Positions 1 through 7,674 of a DNA stretch of 35,802 bases are shown here, in pieces. The notes under the pieces were generated by a model that saw only the letters and a list, made by a program, of their open reading frames with translations, was not told the DNA's origin and did not search any database. Source of the DNA: Prevotella sp. UBA7764 (GTDB lineage Bacteria; Bacteroidota; Bacteroidia; Bacteroidales; Bacteroidaceae); NCBI GenBank assembly GCA_002481295.1, contig DLDU01000057.1, forward strand, positions 16,454 to 52,255, in the 5' to 3' direction. Position 1 is the stretch's first letter. The number at the start of each line of letters is the position of its first letter. A program made the translations under genes and the position numbers.

Positions 1-35
1 TGATGACCCGTGTTGACTACTTTGATTTTAACCAT
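1..35 (-). CDS. dut: dUTP diphosphatase, N-terminal fragment cut by window edge
   Basis: Reading the minus strand from position 35 gives ATG followed by codons for V-K-I-K-V-V-N-T-G-H, then the window ends. This resembles the start of Bacteroidales dUTPases (M-x-I-x-V-V-N-x), the trimeric enzymes that hydrolyse dUTP to dUMP and keep uracil out of DNA. Only 11 residues are visible and none of the catalytic motifs, so the identification rests on the N-terminal pattern, on a TAnnTTTG box directly upstream, and on the divergent neighbour dgt, another nucleotide-pool enzyme. Confidence 0.5.
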   Translation of the reverse strand, partial: MVKIKVVNTGH

Positions 36-43
36 ATTAGATG

Positions 44-51
44 CAAAATTA
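44..51 (-). promoter_or_regulatory. Candidate -7 box for the divergent dut gene
   Basis: On the minus strand this reads TAATTTTG, matching the Bacteroidetes -7 consensus TAnnTTTG. Only 8 bases separate it from the ATG at position 35, so the transcript would be leaderless or nearly so. No good TTTG is seen at the -33 position. Confidence 0.45.
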
Positions 52-101
52 AGCAATTATCCCCACATTGCTTTATTTTTTTGATTAAAAAGACGAAAAT
101 C

Positions 102-133
102 GTTGGATAGAAGACGAAGAAAGAGTAACTTTG
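102..133 (+). promoter_or_regulatory. dgt promoter (-33/-7, Bacteroidetes type)
   Basis: The -7 box TAACTTTG lies at 126-133 and a -33-like GTTG at 102-105, separated by 20 bases. This matches the TTTG-N19-21-TAnnTTTG consensus of the Bacteroidetes primary sigma factor. The box ends 25 bases before the dgt ATG. Confidence 0.75.
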
Positions 134-158
134 CGAGAAAACACTCAGCAACAACGAC

Positions 159-1496
159 ATGAACTGGCAACAACTGATCTCTAACAAGCGTCTCGGGCAG
201 GAACTGCGCCATCCGCTCAGACACGACGCGCGCTCGGAGTTTAAGCGCGACGGCGACCGCCTGATCTACTCCGCGCCTTTCCGAAGACTACAAAACAAGA
301 CGCAGGTGTTCCCGCTTCCGGGCAGTATCTTTGTGCACAACCGTCTCACCCACTCTCTGGAGGTGAGCTCGCTCGGAAAATCCTTAGGCGATGACGTGGC
401 GCGACAACTCATTGAGAAGCATCCTGAACTCAGAGGTACGCTCTTTGAGGAAATCGGCACCATCGTGCAAACGGCCGGGCTGGCTCACGACATGGGCAAT
501 CCGCCCTTCGGACACTCAGGCGAGAAGGCTATACAGACTTACTTCTCCGAGGGTGAGGGAAGCTATTTGAAGGAGAAGGTAAGCCCCGGTTTCTGGGACG
601 ATCTGACACACTTCGAGGGCAACGCCAACGCTTTCCGACTGCTGACTCACCGCTTTGTGGGACGACGACCGGGAGGATACGCGATGACCTACTCCACGCT
701 GGCCTCGATCGTGAAGTATCCTTTTGCCAGCAGCATGGCGGGAGAGCATGGTAAGTTTGGATTTTTCCAAAGCGAGGCAGAGGTGTTTCGCCGGATAGCC
801 ACTGAGCTCGGCATGATATGCAACAATGAAAATAGGTCGCAACTAAGCTACTGCCGCTACCCACTCGTCTACTTGATGGAGGCGGCTGACGACATCTGCT
901 ATGAGATCATGGACATTGAGGACTCGCACAAACTGAAGATTCTGACCTTTGCGGAAACCTCTGACCTGCTGCTCGGATTCTTTGACGAGGACGGGCGCAA
1001 CCATATCCTGCAGCGACTGAAAGACGAGGATGTGACAGACCGCAACGAGCAGATCGTGTATATGCGCGCCTGCGTGGTGGGACTGTTGGAGCACGAATGC
1101 GTGAGGACTTTTGTGGAGCATGAGGAGCAGATTCTCAACGGCGAGTTCAAGGGCAGCCTCATCAGCAACATGAGCGAGCCGCTGCGACTGGCCTATCAAC
1201 GTTGTGTCAAGACGTCCTATGCCAAGATCTATCAGAGCAAACCGGTGCTCGACGTGGAGCTGAGCGGTTACAAGATCATGGAAACGCTGATGCAGACACT
1301 TGTCAACGCTGCCGTGCATCCCAAGAAATTTCATAGCCAGCAACTCATCAAGCGGTTCAGCAGTCAGTACGACATCCATAGCGATGAACTCGAAACCCGC
1401 CTGATGGCTGTCGTAGACTATATCAGCGGTATGACTGATGTCTACGCCCTCGACGTCTACCAAAAGATCAATGGCATCGCACTGCCGATAGTGTAA
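159..1496 (+). CDS. dgt: Deoxyguanosinetriphosphate triphosphohydrolase-like HD protein
   Basis: Predicted dNTP triphosphohydrolase (dGTPase family) releasing deoxynucleoside and triphosphate. The 445-residue product has an HD-type metal site: H65 in N-R-L-T-H-S-L-E-V, the H110-D111 pair in G-L-A-H-D-M-G-N-P-P-F-G-H, and a later conserved D244/D245 in E-A-A-D-D-I. The stretch around 151-160 (H-F-E-G-N-A-N-A-F-R) is a hallmark of this family and of SAMHD1-like enzymes. Length is normal for the type without insertions. The ATG at 159 is the first in frame and sits 25 bases after a good -7 box. The gene is monocistronic: a hairpin follows and the next genes are on the other strand. Actual dNTP preference cannot be read from sequence. 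Confidence 0.93.
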   Translation: MNWQQLISNKRLGQELRHPLRHDARSEFKRDGDRLIYSAPFRRLQNKTQVFPLPGSIFVHNRLTHSLEVSSLGKSLGDDVARQLIEKHPELRGTLFEEIGTIVQTAGLAHDMGNPPFGHSGEKAIQTYFSEGEGSYLKEKVSPGFWDDLTHFEGNANAFRLLTHRFVGRRPGGYAMTYSTLASIVKYPFASSMAGEHGKFGFFQSEAEVFRRIATELGMICNNENRSQLSYCRYPLVYLMEAADDICYEIMDIEDSHKLKILTFAETSDLLLGFFDEDGRNHILQRLKDEDVTDRNEQIVYMRACVVGLLEHECVRTFVEHEEQILNGEFKGSLISNMSEPLRLAYQRCVKTSYAKIYQSKPVLDVELSGYKIMETLMQTLVNAAVHPKKFHSQQLIKRFSSQYDIHSDELETRLMAVVDYISGMTDVYALDVYQKINGIALPIV

Positions 1497-1576
1497 GAGA
1501 ACCCGAACAGGTCACAAGTCACTAAGTTTCCAACGTATAATATCCCCAAAGGGATTCGCATTATGAAATAAAAACA

Positions 1577-1620
1577 GAAATGCGGTGAGCACAGACAAAT
1601 AGTCTTGCTCACCGCATTTC
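1577..1620. terminator. Bidirectional terminator between dgt and the acyltransferase pair
   Basis: A perfect 15-base inverted repeat pairs 1577-1591 (GAAATGCGGTGAGCA) with 1606-1620. The loop can close further by AGAC (1593-1596) with GTCT (1602-1605) after one bulged C. An A-rich left flank gives a U-rich tail for minus-strand transcripts; the right flank is only moderately T-rich. It sits between convergent genes, as expected for a shared terminator. Confidence 0.8.
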
Positions 1621-1656
1621 GCTATTATGAATGGAGAGAAGCGACAGGCTCCTTCC

Positions 1657-2628
1657 TTAACTCTTCTTTGGCATCGGCATCTTCAGTGCCTCAGGATGCT
1701 CCTTGACAAAGCTGTTGATGTGGCGGATGCGCTTTTCCTCAAAGATCTCGTCGACGGCAATCAGGATACCGCTCTCCTCGACATCACCAAACTCGTAGTT
1801 AACGGCTGTGCCAAAGAACTTCATCGTGGGACTCAGATTCATGTAGGCGTTAACCAAAGGTGGAATATTATAACCCAGCTCACGCACTTGATGATTGAGA
1901 ATACGATAGTCGGCTTTGAAGTCATCTTCGCAGAAGATCTGGCGCAACTCGTCCTCCGGCGTGTCGATTATCACCGGTTTCATCGGCACAACGAGCTTGT
2001 CGGCATCACCGAAATGCTTGCGCAGGAAGTAGAGAATCATGTCGCGGCCACGACGCACAAACGACGGGTACATCGTCATCTTGCCCAGGAAATATTTGCA
2101 GCGCGGGTTGATGACCGTCAGCGCACCCAGTCCATCCCACAGATTATCCAAGGCGAAGATGCTCTTGGTGTTCTTTCTGACATTCTGATATTCCAGAGAG
2201 ACAAACGAGCGGCCGAGTTCCACTGTATATGGAGCATAGTCACGCATGAACTCGTCAGAGAAATGAAACATGTGGCTCATGGCCAGATTGGGCTGTCCTT
2301 CGGCGTTGATCTGCCAGTCCTCGCCAAAGAGATAGCGGTAGCCACCAATGATCTCCTCGGCTTCGGGATTCCAGACGATCAACTGCTTGCAGCCGTTTGG
2401 CATCGTGTCGAACTCATCGATATCGACCGACTTGCCTGTACCGCCACCCGACGTACGGAAGGCAATCTCACGCAGACGCCCTATCTCCTGCATCACGTGC
2501 GGCGCTTCCGTGGCACGAATGACATAAATCTCGTTGTGGCTCTTGTTGGTTGTACGCAGACAGCGCTCAGGAGTCAATTCACTTTTCAGCAGTTCTTTGC
2601 TGATGGGTTGGATAATCTCTTCTTCCAT
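1657..2628 (-). CDS. glsB: GNAT-type N-acyltransferase, probable glycine lipid synthase subunit GlsB
   Basis: A 323-residue protein of the hemolysin-like/OlsB-type GNAT family (Acetyltransf_5). Family features seen are R-E-I-A-F-R around 53-58, G-G-Y-R-Y near 95-99, and the E-L-G-R-S-F-V motif at 137-143. In Bacteroides, GlsB N-acylates glycine with a 3-hydroxy fatty acid, the first step to N-acyl-glycine (commendamide) and diacylated glycine lipids. The preceding gene on the same strand, 21 bases upstream, is a PlsC-like O-acyltransferase, the expected GlsA partner. From memory the glsA/glsB pair also lies near the dcw cluster in Bacteroides, which supports the call. The alternative is ornithine-lipid synthesis (OlsB/OlsA); substrate cannot be decided from sequence. 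Confidence 0.75.
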   Translation of the reverse strand: MEEEIIQPISKELLKSELTPERCLRTTNKSHNEIYVIRATEAPHVMQEIGRLREIAFRTSGGGTGKSVDIDEFDTMPNGCKQLIVWNPEAEEIIGGYRYLFGEDWQINAEGQPNLAMSHMFHFSDEFMRDYAPYTVELGRSFVSLEYQNVRKNTKSIFALDNLWDGLGALTVINPRCKYFLGKMTMYPSFVRRGRDMILYFLRKHFGDADKLVVPMKPVIIDTPEDELRQIFCEDDFKADYRILNHQVRELGYNIPPLVNAYMNLSPTMKFFGTAVNYEFGDVEESGILIAVDEIFEEKRIRHINSFVKEHPEALKMPMPKKS

Positions 2629-2649
2629 TTCTGCTTATATTGGTTGCGT

Positions 2650-3540
2650 TCACTCCCCGCGTAGGCTTGCGGGGCCTGCCTGTTCGTAAACCTTGTTCTC
2701 TACAAAAAGTGCCCATTCCTTCGGTGTTTTGCTCTTGTCGAACGTCTGCCATGGAATCGGCTTGCCGATGACGATACGGAACTTCTTATGGACGTTGCGG
2801 TACATCTCGTCGACAAGAAACAGCATCGCTATGTTCACCTTCAGCCCCAAACGCTTCTGCCAACGGGCGATACGATAGAAGCGGTTGGAATTGCGACCGC
2901 TGAAGTAGATGGGGACTACGTCGCGATGATACTCCACACTCTTGGAGATGAATGTCTTCTTCCACGGCAGGTCATGGATACGACCATTGATCATACGGGA
3001 GTTGAGACCCGCGGGGAACATGAGCATGTGGTTGTCGCTCTGGAAGCCGGCCTCCACCATAGCGGGGAAGTTACGGTTTTGCTTACCCGTCTTGTTGATG
3101 CCGATACACACCGGACGAAGGCCGGGAAGGAACAGTAACAGGTCGTTGACGAGATAACGGAAACGTCCGTCGTAATGGTCACCGATGATCGCACCGAGAC
3201 AAACACCGTCCTCGCCACCCAAAGGATGGTTGCTCACAAAGGTGTAGAGCTTACCGTCACTTTTGTCGGGCAGGTTTTCCTTGCCTTCAATCGTCACCTG
3301 CATGTCGAGGTACTTCACGCATTCCTTGAGCCACTCGGTACCGAACTGATGGCGATGCTTCCACAAAAAGTCGTTGACTTCATCCTCATGAACGATACGA
3401 CGAAGCCATGACACAAGGAAAGCCGGCACGTATTTTGCGCGCCGTCCCAGCTTGCTTTCGAGAACCTTCTTCACGTCTATTGTCTTCTGAAAAGACTCTT
3501 CAACGCTTTCTCCTTGGGAATTGTTTGTACTAACGTCCAT
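2650..3540 (-). CDS. glsA: PlsC-like O-acyltransferase, probable GlsA
   Basis: A 296-residue lysophospholipid-acyltransferase-like membrane-associated enzyme, probably adding the second (O-linked) acyl chain to the N-acyl-glycine made by GlsB. The catalytic block is N104-H105-P-L-G-G-E-D111-G, so His and Asp are five residues apart rather than the usual four. A glycerophosphate-site-like F-P-A-G-L-N-S-R lies at 175-182. The reading frame is open back to 3648, but the ATG at 3538-3540 is preferred: a minus-strand -7 box at 3568-3575 lies inside the longer version, whose extra N-terminus looks like translated promoter DNA. It is the first gene of a two-gene operon with glsB. Confidence 0.75.
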   Translation of the reverse strand: MDVSTNNSQGESVEESFQKTIDVKKVLESKLGRRAKYVPAFLVSWLRRIVHEDEVNDFLWKHRHQFGTEWLKECVKYLDMQVTIEGKENLPDKSDGKLYTFVSNHPLGGEDGVCLGAIIGDHYDGRFRYLVNDLLLFLPGLRPVCIGINKTGKQNRNFPAMVEAGFQSDNHMLMFPAGLNSRMINGRIHDLPWKKTFISKSVEYHRDVVPIYFSGRNSNRFYRIARWQKRLGLKVNIAMLFLVDEMYRNVHKKFRIVIGKPIPWQTFDKSKTPKEWALFVENKVYEQAGPASLRGE

Positions 3541-3567
3541 GTTATTCCATAAGATACTAATCAAATG

Positions 3568-3575
3568 CAAAAATA
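3568..3575 (-). promoter_or_regulatory. -7 box of the glsA-glsB operon
   Basis: The minus strand reads TATTTTTG, matching TAnnTTTG, with 27 bases to the ATG at 3540. The -33 region is A-rich without a clear TTTG. The box position decides the glsA start. Confidence 0.6.
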
Positions 3576-3759
3576 ACACTTCTTTTTCATATTTCTTCAT
3601 TTTTGCCACTAAAATTATAAGAAAAGCACAAAAAAGGGTAAACAACAAAGTTCAGACAACTACATCTCTGAAAAGACACCATACGACAAAGCCTCATACA
3701 GGAAAGAAGAGAATCGAAAAAATATAGCTATAAAATGGAGATAAGTGGGGATTTTTATG

Positions 3760-3767
3760 TAACTTTG
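3760..3767 (+). promoter_or_regulatory. -7 box of the dcw cluster promoter
   Basis: TAACTTTG matches the TAnnTTTG consensus and ends 22 bases before the ATG at 3790. The -33 position holds only ATGG. This is probably the main entry promoter of the division and cell-wall operon. Confidence 0.65.
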
Positions 3768-3789
3768 AACCCAAATACGCTATATAAAG

Positions 3790-4773
3790 ATGTGCAGCCA
3801 CGATAAAAGCATGGCTCAAGGCAACGTAAAGATGGAAAAGACAGAAGAATATCACATTCCTGTGCTGCTGAAGCAGAGTGTCGACGGACTGAATATTCAG
3901 CCCGGAGGCATCTATGTCGATGTCACTTTCGGCGGTGGCGGACATTCGAGAGAGATCCTCTCACGAATGGACAGCACGGCGCATCTCTACAGCTTTGACC
4001 AAGACGCCGACGCTGAGCAAAACATCCTCACCACCGAAGGCGAGGGAAAGCGATTTGTCGACGACCCACGGTTTACCTTTGTACGCTCCAACTTCAGATA
4101 CCTGAAAAACTGGATGCGCTACTATGGCGTGGAACATATCGACGGACTGCTCGGTGACCTCGGCGTGTCAAGTCACCATTTCGACGACGAGAGCCGTGGC
4201 TTCTCGTTCCGCTTCGACGCTCCGCTGGACATGCGTATGAACAAGCGGGCGGGAACCACAGCGGCCGACATTGTCAACACAGCCACAGAGTCGCAACTGG
4301 CCGACATCTTCTATCTCTATGGTGAACTGAGGTCGGCACGGCGCATCGCCGCCACGATCGTCAAGACCCGGACCGACAAGCCCATCCTCACCACAAGCGA
4401 TTTCCTCAACACTGTGGAGCCGCTCTTTCGACGAGAAAGGGAGAAAAAAGACATGGCAAAACTGTTCCAGGCTCTGCGCATTGAGGTGAATCACGAGATG
4501 AGCGCACTCAAAGAGATGCTTGCCGCGGCCACCGAGCTGCTCCGACCGGGCGGACGGCTGAGCGTCATCACCTATCACTCGCTCGAAGACCGCATCGTCA
4601 AAAACATAATGAAAACGGGAAATGCCGAGGGCAAGACCGTGCAGGACTTCTACGGAAGAATAGAAAGTCCCTTCGCTCTGGTCAACAATAAGGTTATCAC
4701 GCCTGACAATGAGGAGCAGGCACGCAACCCGAGAAGCCGTAGCGCTAAACTGAGAATCGCTGAGAAAAAATGA
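3790..4773 (+). CDS. rsmH: 16S rRNA (cytosine1402-N4)-methyltransferase
   Basis: RsmH (MraW) methylates N4 of C1402 in the ribosomal P site using S-adenosylmethionine. The 327-residue product shows the SAM-binding loop V-D-V-T-F-G-G-G-G-H-S at 43-53, D-G-L-L-G-D-L-G-V-S-S at 118-128, and the family block R-G-F-S-F-R-F-D-A-P-L-D-M-R-M at 136-150. A late Y-H-S-L-E-D-R motif is also present. It is the first gene of the dcw cluster; no mraZ precedes it. Three in-frame ATGs are possible (3790, 3811, 3832). Family alignment from memory favours the last, because conserved sequence begins at E-Y-H-I-P-V-L-L; the first lies 22 bases after the -7 box. The stop overlaps the next start by four bases (ATGA). 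Confidence 0.95.
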   Translation: MCSHDKSMAQGNVKMEKTEEYHIPVLLKQSVDGLNIQPGGIYVDVTFGGGGHSREILSRMDSTAHLYSFDQDADAEQNILTTEGEGKRFVDDPRFTFVRSNFRYLKNWMRYYGVEHIDGLLGDLGVSSHHFDDESRGFSFRFDAPLDMRMNKRAGTTAADIVNTATESQLADIFYLYGELRSARRIAATIVKTRTDKPILTTSDFLNTVEPLFRREREKKDMAKLFQALRIEVNHEMSALKEMLAAATELLRPGGRLSVITYHSLEDRIVKNIMKTGNAEGKTVQDFYGRIESPFALVNNKVITPDNEEQARNPRSRSAKLRIAEKK

Positions 4774-5348
4774 AGAAACAAGAGCAAATAAGCAATAACA
4801 TAACCGACAACAAGGATGGCACCAGTTCCCTAAAGGACATTCTGGGGACTCCGGCGGACGACAAGGCAAAAGCCCAAAAAGCCACTGACGAGACGGAAAA
4901 GCCAAACGGACAGACCACCGAAAACGCCGACAAAAGTGAGAACAAACCGGCAGAAAGCCTTCCCTCGCTGAAAGAGGTCATCGAAGAGCAGGCCACTGAG
5001 GACGAGGCGCCGCAATCGCGTCTCTTCTCCCTAAAGAAGATCTTGGGTGGAGACATCCTCTACACCTCGTTCGTCAGAAGGCAGATATGGCTCTTCATGC
5101 TCATCGGCGCGTTTCTGATCGTGTATATCGGCAGCAGATACAGTTGTCAGCAAGACCTCATACAGATTGACAAGCTGCAGGTGAAACTCAAGGACGCCAA
5201 ATACAAGGCTCTTTCCAGCACCAGCCAGCTCACGGAGATCAGCCGCGAAAGCTATGTCATCGAACTGTTGAAAAACAATAAGGACAGTGTGCTGAAGATT
5301 CCCAGTGCTCCTCCTTATAAAATAGAAGTACCCGAGGAGGGCAAATAA
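4770..5348 (+). CDS. ftsL: FtsL-like cell division protein (Bacteroidetes type)
   Basis: A 192-residue single-pass membrane protein in the ftsL position between rsmH and ftsI. FtsL forms a coiled-coil complex with FtsB/FtsQ and activates the septal synthase FtsW/FtsI. Seen here: a long, charged, low-complexity cytoplasmic tail (1-103), one membrane segment (about 106-122, L-F-M-L-I-G-A-F-L-I-V-Y-I), then a short periplasmic helix (about 126-175) and a Pro-rich end. The tail is much longer than in E. coli FtsL (about 120 residues in total) and carries three short S-L-K-x-[IV]-[LI] repeats at 20, 66 and 87. The start overlaps the rsmH stop (ATGA) and ftsI begins 4 bases after its stop, so translation is probably coupled. 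Identification rests on topology and position more than on residue identity. Confidence 0.85.
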   Translation: MKKQEQISNNITDNKDGTSSLKDILGTPADDKAKAQKATDETEKPNGQTTENADKSENKPAESLPSLKEVIEEQATEDEAPQSRLFSLKKILGGDILYTSFVRRQIWLFMLIGAFLIVYIGSRYSCQQDLIQIDKLQVKLKDAKYKALSSTSQLTEISRESYVIELLKNNKDSVLKIPSAPPYKIEVPEEGK

Positions 5349-5352
5349 CGAC

Positions 5353-7536
5353 ATGAGCAAATTCAACAACCAGAAAATCATGCCACGCTACAGTGTCATC
5401 TGTATGCTGATGACCATCATCTCCCTCGGCGTGCTTATCAAGGCGGGATATATCATGACGGCCAAACGGGACTACTGGATGAAGGTGGCAGACCGCGTAA
5501 AACGGGACAACGTAGTCATCCAGCCCGTCAGAGGAAACATCCTCAGCTGCGATGGACAACTGCTGGCCTCGTCGCTGCCGGAGTTCAAAATCTTCATGGA
5601 CTTTCAGCAACTTCACGATGCGGGCAACGACTCCTTATGGGACGCTAAGGAAAAACTGATCTGCAAAGGGCTGCACGAGATATTCCCGGAACAAAGTCCG
5701 GCTGAGTTCAAGGCCAACCTCGACAAGGGACGAAAAAAGATGAGTCGGCACTGGCCGGTGTGGCCTTACCGCATCAATTACAACACTTACTCAGAAGTGT
5801 TGAAGTTGCCGGTATTCAACCTGACAAAGTTCCAAAGTGGCTTCCACTGCGAGGAGCTGAACTCACGCGAGAATCCTTTCGGTACGCTAGCAGAGCGAAC
5901 AGTGGGCGATATGTATGCACTGAAGGACGGCGGACGCCTGCCGCGCTGTGGTCTGGAGCTGTCGTTCGACAAACTGCTTCGTGGTACCAATGGTGTCGGA
6001 CATCGCCGCAAGGTGCTCAACAAGTATCTCGACATCATCGACAAAGAGCCTGTCAACGGCTGCGACATCATCACGACCATCGACGTAGGCATTCAGGACT
6101 TGGCTGAGAGAGCCGTCATCGAAGAACTCAAACAGCCGGAAGTCAACGGCGACGTGGGCGTGGCGATCGTCATGGAGGTGAAGACGGGCGACATCAAAGC
6201 CATCGTCAACATCGACAAATGCTACGGACCCAACGGACAGATCATCTATAAGGAGATCAAGAACCACGCCGTCAGCGACCTCATGGAGCCGGGATCGGTC
6301 TTCAAGCCCGTCAGTGTCATGACAGCTTTGCAGGACGGTATGTGCGACACAAGCAAAATCGTGGACACAGGCAACGGCGTCTGGCCAATGTATGGACGGG
6401 AGATGAAAGACCACAACTGGCGGCGCGGTGGATATGGTGTCATGAACATGGCCACCACACTGCGCGTGAGCTCTAACATCGGCGTGAGCCGAATCATCGA
6501 CGAGTACTACCACAATGATCCGGAAAAATTCGTGCGCGGTGTCTACCGGTCCGGCATTGCCTCGGATCTACACATCCCTATTGTGGGTGCCAGTCCGGCT
6601 AAGATTCGTATGCCAAAGAAGAACAAACGCGGCGAGTGGCTCAACTGGAGCAACACTGCCCTGCCGTGGATGAGCATAGGATATGAGTCGCAGGTGCCGC
6701 CGATCTCCACGCTGGCATTTTACAACGCCATCGCCAACAACGGATGTATGATGCAACCGCGATTTGTCAAGGCATCCATTCAAAACGGCGAAGTCACCGA
6801 ATATCCGCCGCAAGTGGTCAAAGGGCATACACAAATCGCTTCGCCCGCTGTCATCAAAAAGATGCAGGTGATGCTGGAACATGTGGTCAGCGAGGGACTC
6901 GGGAAGAAAGCCGGATCGACATCTTTTAAGGTAGCCGGCAAGACCGGTACCGCCCAGATCTCTAAAGGCTCAGTAGGCTACAAGAGCGGAATGACACACT
7001 ACTTGCTGTCGTTTGCCGGTTACTTCCCCGCCGACAACCCGAAATACAGCTGTATCGTCTGCATACAGAAAGGTGGACTGCCTGCTTCGGGTGGCGGCAT
7101 GAGCGGTGTGGTCTTCCATCATATCGCCGAGGGCATCATGGCACAGAGCGAGGGACGCGATGTCAGACAGGCACGCGACTCGGCTTCCGTCTTCGTCCCG
7201 CAGGTGAAAAACGGCAATATTATCTCTGCCGACTTCGTGCTCTCGCAGTTGGGAATCAAGACCAAGCGCAACTATATCGCCAACATCGCCAACACAAGCG
7301 CACTGTGGGGACAGGCCAAGAGCGGCACCCACTACGTGGATCTTGTCCATCAGGGTGTGCCAAGTACCAAACATGTACCCAACGTCATGGGCATGGGAGC
7401 ACGCGACGCTGTCTATCTCATGGAGCAACGGGGCGTGAGATGCCGCATCATCGGACGTGGAAAGGTCGTCAAGCAAAGCCTCCCGCCAGGACAATATATC
7501 CACCGACGCGAGACGTGTACGCTGACCTTGGAGTAG
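5353..7536 (+). CDS. ftsI: Septal penicillin-binding protein (class B PBP, FtsI/PBP3) with C-terminal PASTA domain
   Basis: Transpeptidase that cross-links septal peptidoglycan with the glycosyltransferase FtsW. The 727-residue protein has an N-terminal membrane anchor (about 13-32), a dimerisation/pedestal domain that includes R-G-N-I-L near 60-64, and the transpeptidase domain: nucleophile motif S315-V-F-K318, S373-S-N375, and K530-T-G-T533. The last 60 residues, starting near K-H-V-P-N-V-M-G-M, form a PASTA-type repeat, which E. coli FtsI lacks. It starts 4 bases after ftsL, and a 138-base gap separates it from murE. No missing catalytic residue is seen. It is the likely beta-lactam target of the divisome. 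Confidence 0.95.
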   Translation: MSKFNNQKIMPRYSVICMLMTIISLGVLIKAGYIMTAKRDYWMKVADRVKRDNVVIQPVRGNILSCDGQLLASSLPEFKIFMDFQQLHDAGNDSLWDAKEKLICKGLHEIFPEQSPAEFKANLDKGRKKMSRHWPVWPYRINYNTYSEVLKLPVFNLTKFQSGFHCEELNSRENPFGTLAERTVGDMYALKDGGRLPRCGLELSFDKLLRGTNGVGHRRKVLNKYLDIIDKEPVNGCDIITTIDVGIQDLAERAVIEELKQPEVNGDVGVAIVMEVKTGDIKAIVNIDKCYGPNGQIIYKEIKNHAVSDLMEPGSVFKPVSVMTALQDGMCDTSKIVDTGNGVWPMYGREMKDHNWRRGGYGVMNMATTLRVSSNIGVSRIIDEYYHNDPEKFVRGVYRSGIASDLHIPIVGASPAKIRMPKKNKRGEWLNWSNTALPWMSIGYESQVPPISTLAFYNAIANNGCMMQPRFVKASIQNGEVTEYPPQVVKGHTQIASPAVIKKMQVMLEHVVSEGLGKKAGSTSFKVAGKTGTAQISKGSVGYKSGMTHYLLSFAGYFPADNPKYSCIVCIQKGGLPASGGGMSGVVFHHIAEGIMAQSEGRDVRQARDSASVFVPQVKNGNIISADFVLSQLGIKTKRNYIANIANTSALWGQAKSGTHYVDLVHQGVPSTKHVPNVMGMGARDAVYLMEQRGVRCRIIGRGKVVKQSLPPGQYIHRRETCTLTLE

Positions 7537-7674
7537 AAAAGAACAAGGCACAGCACAGTCTTCGACACGTTTGACTCTGATCTGACCGGCTACTTATCTC
7601 TGAATTGACCGGAAAAATATATAGACAAGAACAAAACTGATAGAAATAAAATATAAAGAATAATATAGAAAGAA

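Noticed and set aside
1627..2664. A 345-codon open frame opposite glsB
   Set aside because: It mirrors glsB on the other strand, has no recognisable domain, and glsB has clear GNAT motifs.
3541..3648. N-terminal extension of glsA
   Set aside because: The extra 36 codons overlap the promoter box and an AT-rich region; similarity to acyltransferases starts well after the ATG at 3540.
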